Positions 11,659-13,599 of a DNA stretch of 13,599 bases are shown in pieces; within the stretch, counting starts at the first letter, position 1; each line of letters starts with the position of its first letter. Source of the DNA: an uncultured Collinsella sp. GTDB taxonomy: Bacteria > Actinomycetota > Coriobacteriia > Coriobacteriales > Coriobacteriaceae. The stretch spans positions 1 through 13,599 of the forward strand of contig USCJ01000020.1 in assembly GCA_900553215.1 (NCBI GenBank). The letters run 5' to 3'. The notes under the pieces were generated by a model. That model did not search any database. It had not been told where the DNA came from and worked only from the letters and a program-made list of their open reading frames with translations. Position numbers and translations under genes: made by a program.

Positions 11659-13599
11659 ATGGCAGAGAACCAGAACGCCGCAGATCAGGCATCGACGCTC
11701 AACGACGAGCGCGCCACCCGCCTGGCCAAGCGCGCCGCCCTGTTCGAGGCGGGCCAGAACCCCTATCCCGAGCACTCTGAGCTTGAGGACTACGTTGCCG
11801 ATATCGAGGCTAAGTACGCCGAGCTTGCCGATGGCGAGGACACCGAGGACGTCGTGAAGATCGCTGGCCGTGTGGTCGCCAAGCGCGGTCAGGGCAAGAT
11901 CATGTTCATCGTCGTACGCGATGCGACTGCCGAGATTCAGCTGTTCTGCCGCATCAACGACATGGACGAGGCTGCCTGGAATACGCTCAAGTCCCTCGAC
12001 CTGGGCGACATCCTGGGCGTGGTTGTGCGCACCCAGCGCGGTCAGCTTTCCGTTGCCCCTAAGAGCGCGACCCTGCTTGCCAAGGCCGTTCGTCCGCTGC
12101 CCGAGAAGTTCCACGGTCTTTCCGACAAGGAGACCCGCTATCGCCAGCGCTATGTTGACCTGATCGCCAACGACGACGTTCGCGAGACGTTCCGTAAGCG
12201 TTCGCAGATTCTCTCCACCTTCCGTCGCTTTATGGAGTCCGACGGCTACATGGAGGTCGAGACCCCCATCCTGCAGACCATCCAGGGCGGCGCTACTGCC
12301 AAGCCGTTCATTACCCACTTCAACGCGCTCGATCAGGAGTGCTACCTGCGCATTGCTACCGAGCTGCACCTCAAGCGCTGCATCGTCGGCGGTTTTGAGC
12401 GCGTGTTCGAGATCGGCCGTATCTTCCGTAACGAGGGCATGGACCTTACCCACAACCCCGAGTTCACCACGATGGAGGCCTACCGTGCCTTCTCCGACCT
12501 CGAGGGCATGAAGGCGCTCGCCCAGGGTGTCATTAAGGCGGCTAACAAGGCCATCGGCAACCCCGAGGTCATCGAGTACCAGGGCCAGACCATCGACCTT
12601 TCTGGTGAGTGGGCCAGCCGTCCCATGACCGACATCGTTTCCGACGTGCTCGGCAAGCAGGTCACCATCGACACGCCGGTCGAGGAGCTTGCTGCCGCCG
12701 CGCGCGAGAAGGGCCTGGAGATTAAGCCCGAGTGGACCGCCGGCAAGATTATCGCCGAGATCTACGATGAGCTGGGCGAGGACACCATTGTCAACCCCAC
12801 GTTCGTTTGCGATTACCCCATCGAGGTCAGCCCGCTTGCCAAGCGCTTTGAGGACGACCCGCGCCTGACGCACCGCTTTGAGCTGGTTATCGCCGGTCAC
12901 GAGTACGCCAACGCGTTCTCCGAGCTCAACGACCCGGTCGACCAGGCCGAGCGCTTTGCCGCCCAGATGGCCGAGAAGGCTGGCGGCGACGACGAGGCCA
13001 TGGAGTACGACGAGGACTACGTGCGCGCCCTCGAGTACGGTATGCCTCCTGCGGGCGGCATCGGCATCGGTATCGACCGCGTGGTCATGCTGCTCACCAA
13101 CCAGGCTTCCATCCGCGACGTGCTACTGTTCCCGCACATGAAGCCCGAGAAGGGTTTCCAGTCCGGTGCCGCTGCCGCCAAGGCTGCCGAGGCCGGCAAC
13201 ACCGCGAGCCCGTTCGTCAAGCCGCTCAAGCCCACGGTTGATTACTCCAAGATCGCCGTCGAGCCGCTGTTTGAGGAGTTCGTCGACTTTGATACCTTCT
13301 CCAAGAGCGATTTCCGCGCTGTGAAGGTCAAGGCGTGCGAGGCCGTCAAGAAGTCCAAGAAGCTGCTGAACTTTACGCTCGACGACGGCACTGGCACCGA
13401 CCGCACCATCCTCTCCGGCATTCACGGTTATTATGAGCCCGAGGACCTGGTCGGCAAGACCTTGCTCGCCATCACCAATCTGCCGCCGCGCAAGATGATG
13501 GGCATTCCCAGCTGCGGCATGCTCATCAGCGCTATCCACGAGGAGGATGGTGAGGAGCGTCTCAACCTGATCCAGCTCGACGCCTCCATCCCCGCCGGC
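11659..13599 (+). CDS. lysS: Lysyl-tRNA synthetase, class II, with C-terminal tRNA-binding domain (3' end outside window)
   Basis: It charges tRNA-Lys with lysine in the cytosol. 647 residues are present with no stop. The order is an N-terminal OB-fold anticodon-binding domain (about 60-150, VKIAGRVVAKRG onward), then a class II catalytic core. Motif 1 is near GYMEVETPIL (196-205), motif 2 begins FRNEG (256-260) and continues to HNPEFTTMEAY, and motif 3 is GIGIGIDR (467-474). The normal LysRS end, FPHMKPE, is followed by an Ala-rich linker and a second domain from about residue 540: VDFDTFSKSDFRAVKV, KKLL, LSGIHGYY, LVGKTLLAITNLPPRKMMG. This matches the EMAPII/Trbp111-like tRNA-binding domain found at the C-terminus of many MetRS. 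The start ATG follows GAGGAG. Confidence 0.93.
   Translation, partial: MAENQNAADQASTLNDERATRLAKRAALFEAGQNPYPEHSELEDYVADIEAKYAELADGEDTEDVVKIAGRVVAKRGQGKIMFIVVRDATAEIQLFCRINDMDEAAWNTLKSLDLGDILGVVVRTQRGQLSVAPKSATLLAKAVRPLPEKFHGLSDKETRYRQRYVDLIANDDVRETFRKRSQILSTFRRFMESDGYMEVETPILQTIQGGATAKPFITHFNALDQECYLRIATELHLKRCIVGGFERVFEIGRIFRNEGMDLTHNPEFTTMEAYRAFSDLEGMKALAQGVIKAANKAIGNPEVIEYQGQTIDLSGEWASRPMTDIVSDVLGKQVTIDTPVEELAAAAREKGLEIKPEWTAGKIIAEIYDELGEDTIVNPTFVCDYPIEVSPLAKRFEDDPRLTHRFELVIAGHEYANAFSELNDPVDQAERFAAQMAEKAGGDDEAMEYDEDYVRALEYGMPPAGGIGIGIDRVVMLLTNQASIRDVLLFPHMKPEKGFQSGAAAAKAAEAGNTASPFVKPLKPTVDYSKIAVEPLFEEFVDFDTFSKSDFRAVKVKACEAVKKSKKLLNFTLDDGTGTDRTILSGIHGYYEPEDLVGKTLLAITNLPPRKMMGIPSCGMLISAIHEEDGEERLNLIQLDASIPAG

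Noticed and set aside
11527..12900. 457-codon open frame on the minus strand opposite lysS
   Set aside because: Shadow of the lysS coding bias; no domain or start signal.
1..13599. CRISPR array or defence system
   Set aside because: No regularly spaced repeat series and no defence-type protein domains were seen; protein genes are core metabolism, cell wall, transcription and translation.

Overview
The window reads as ordinary chromosomal housekeeping DNA from a high-GC, monoderm-type bacterium. My best guess is a Coriobacteriia member close to Collinsella. The reasons are high GC with strongly GC-biased third positions, a veg-ispE pair as in Gram-positive bacteria, a MurE without the DAP-specific motif, and a class II LysRS carrying a C-terminal tRNA-binding domain. 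The genus is inference from gene content and style, not proven.

Layout. Positions 1-787 hold the 3' part of argD (arginine biosynthesis). Positions 788-1662 have no protein gene. They hold an argD terminator, a 217-bp AT-rich segment with 34-bp imperfect terminal inverted repeats, a patch of duplicated tRNA-3'-end and terminator sequence, and an intact tRNA-Val(TAC) on the minus strand. All protein genes are on the plus strand: asnB (1663-3543), murE (3656-5218), a HAD-IIB phosphatase (5326-6237), murI (6289-7074, apparently frameshifted near its 3' end), rph (7218-7943), rdgB (8087-8728), dtd (8732-9178), veg (9293-9589), ispE (9592-10488), tRNA-Pro(CGG) (10538-10614), tatA (10727-11002), greA (11109-11579) and lysS (11659 to beyond the window).

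How the genes relate. murE and murI both feed peptidoglycan precursor synthesis. rph (tRNA 3' trimming), rdgB (nucleotide-pool cleaning) and dtd (removal of D-amino acids from tRNA) form a quality-control cluster. rdgB/dtd and veg/ispE are tightly coupled, with stop-to-start gaps of 3 and 2 nt. greA and lysS serve transcription and translation. Good intrinsic terminators follow asnB, tRNA-Val, tRNA-Pro, tatA and greA, so the region is several short transcription units rather than one operon.

I found no convincing new defence or mobile system. The items most worth checking are the inverted-repeat element at 904-1120, the duplicated tRNA-end sequence at 1145-1417, the murI frameshift, the LysRS-tRNA-binding-domain fusion, and a palindrome overlapping the tatA promoter.
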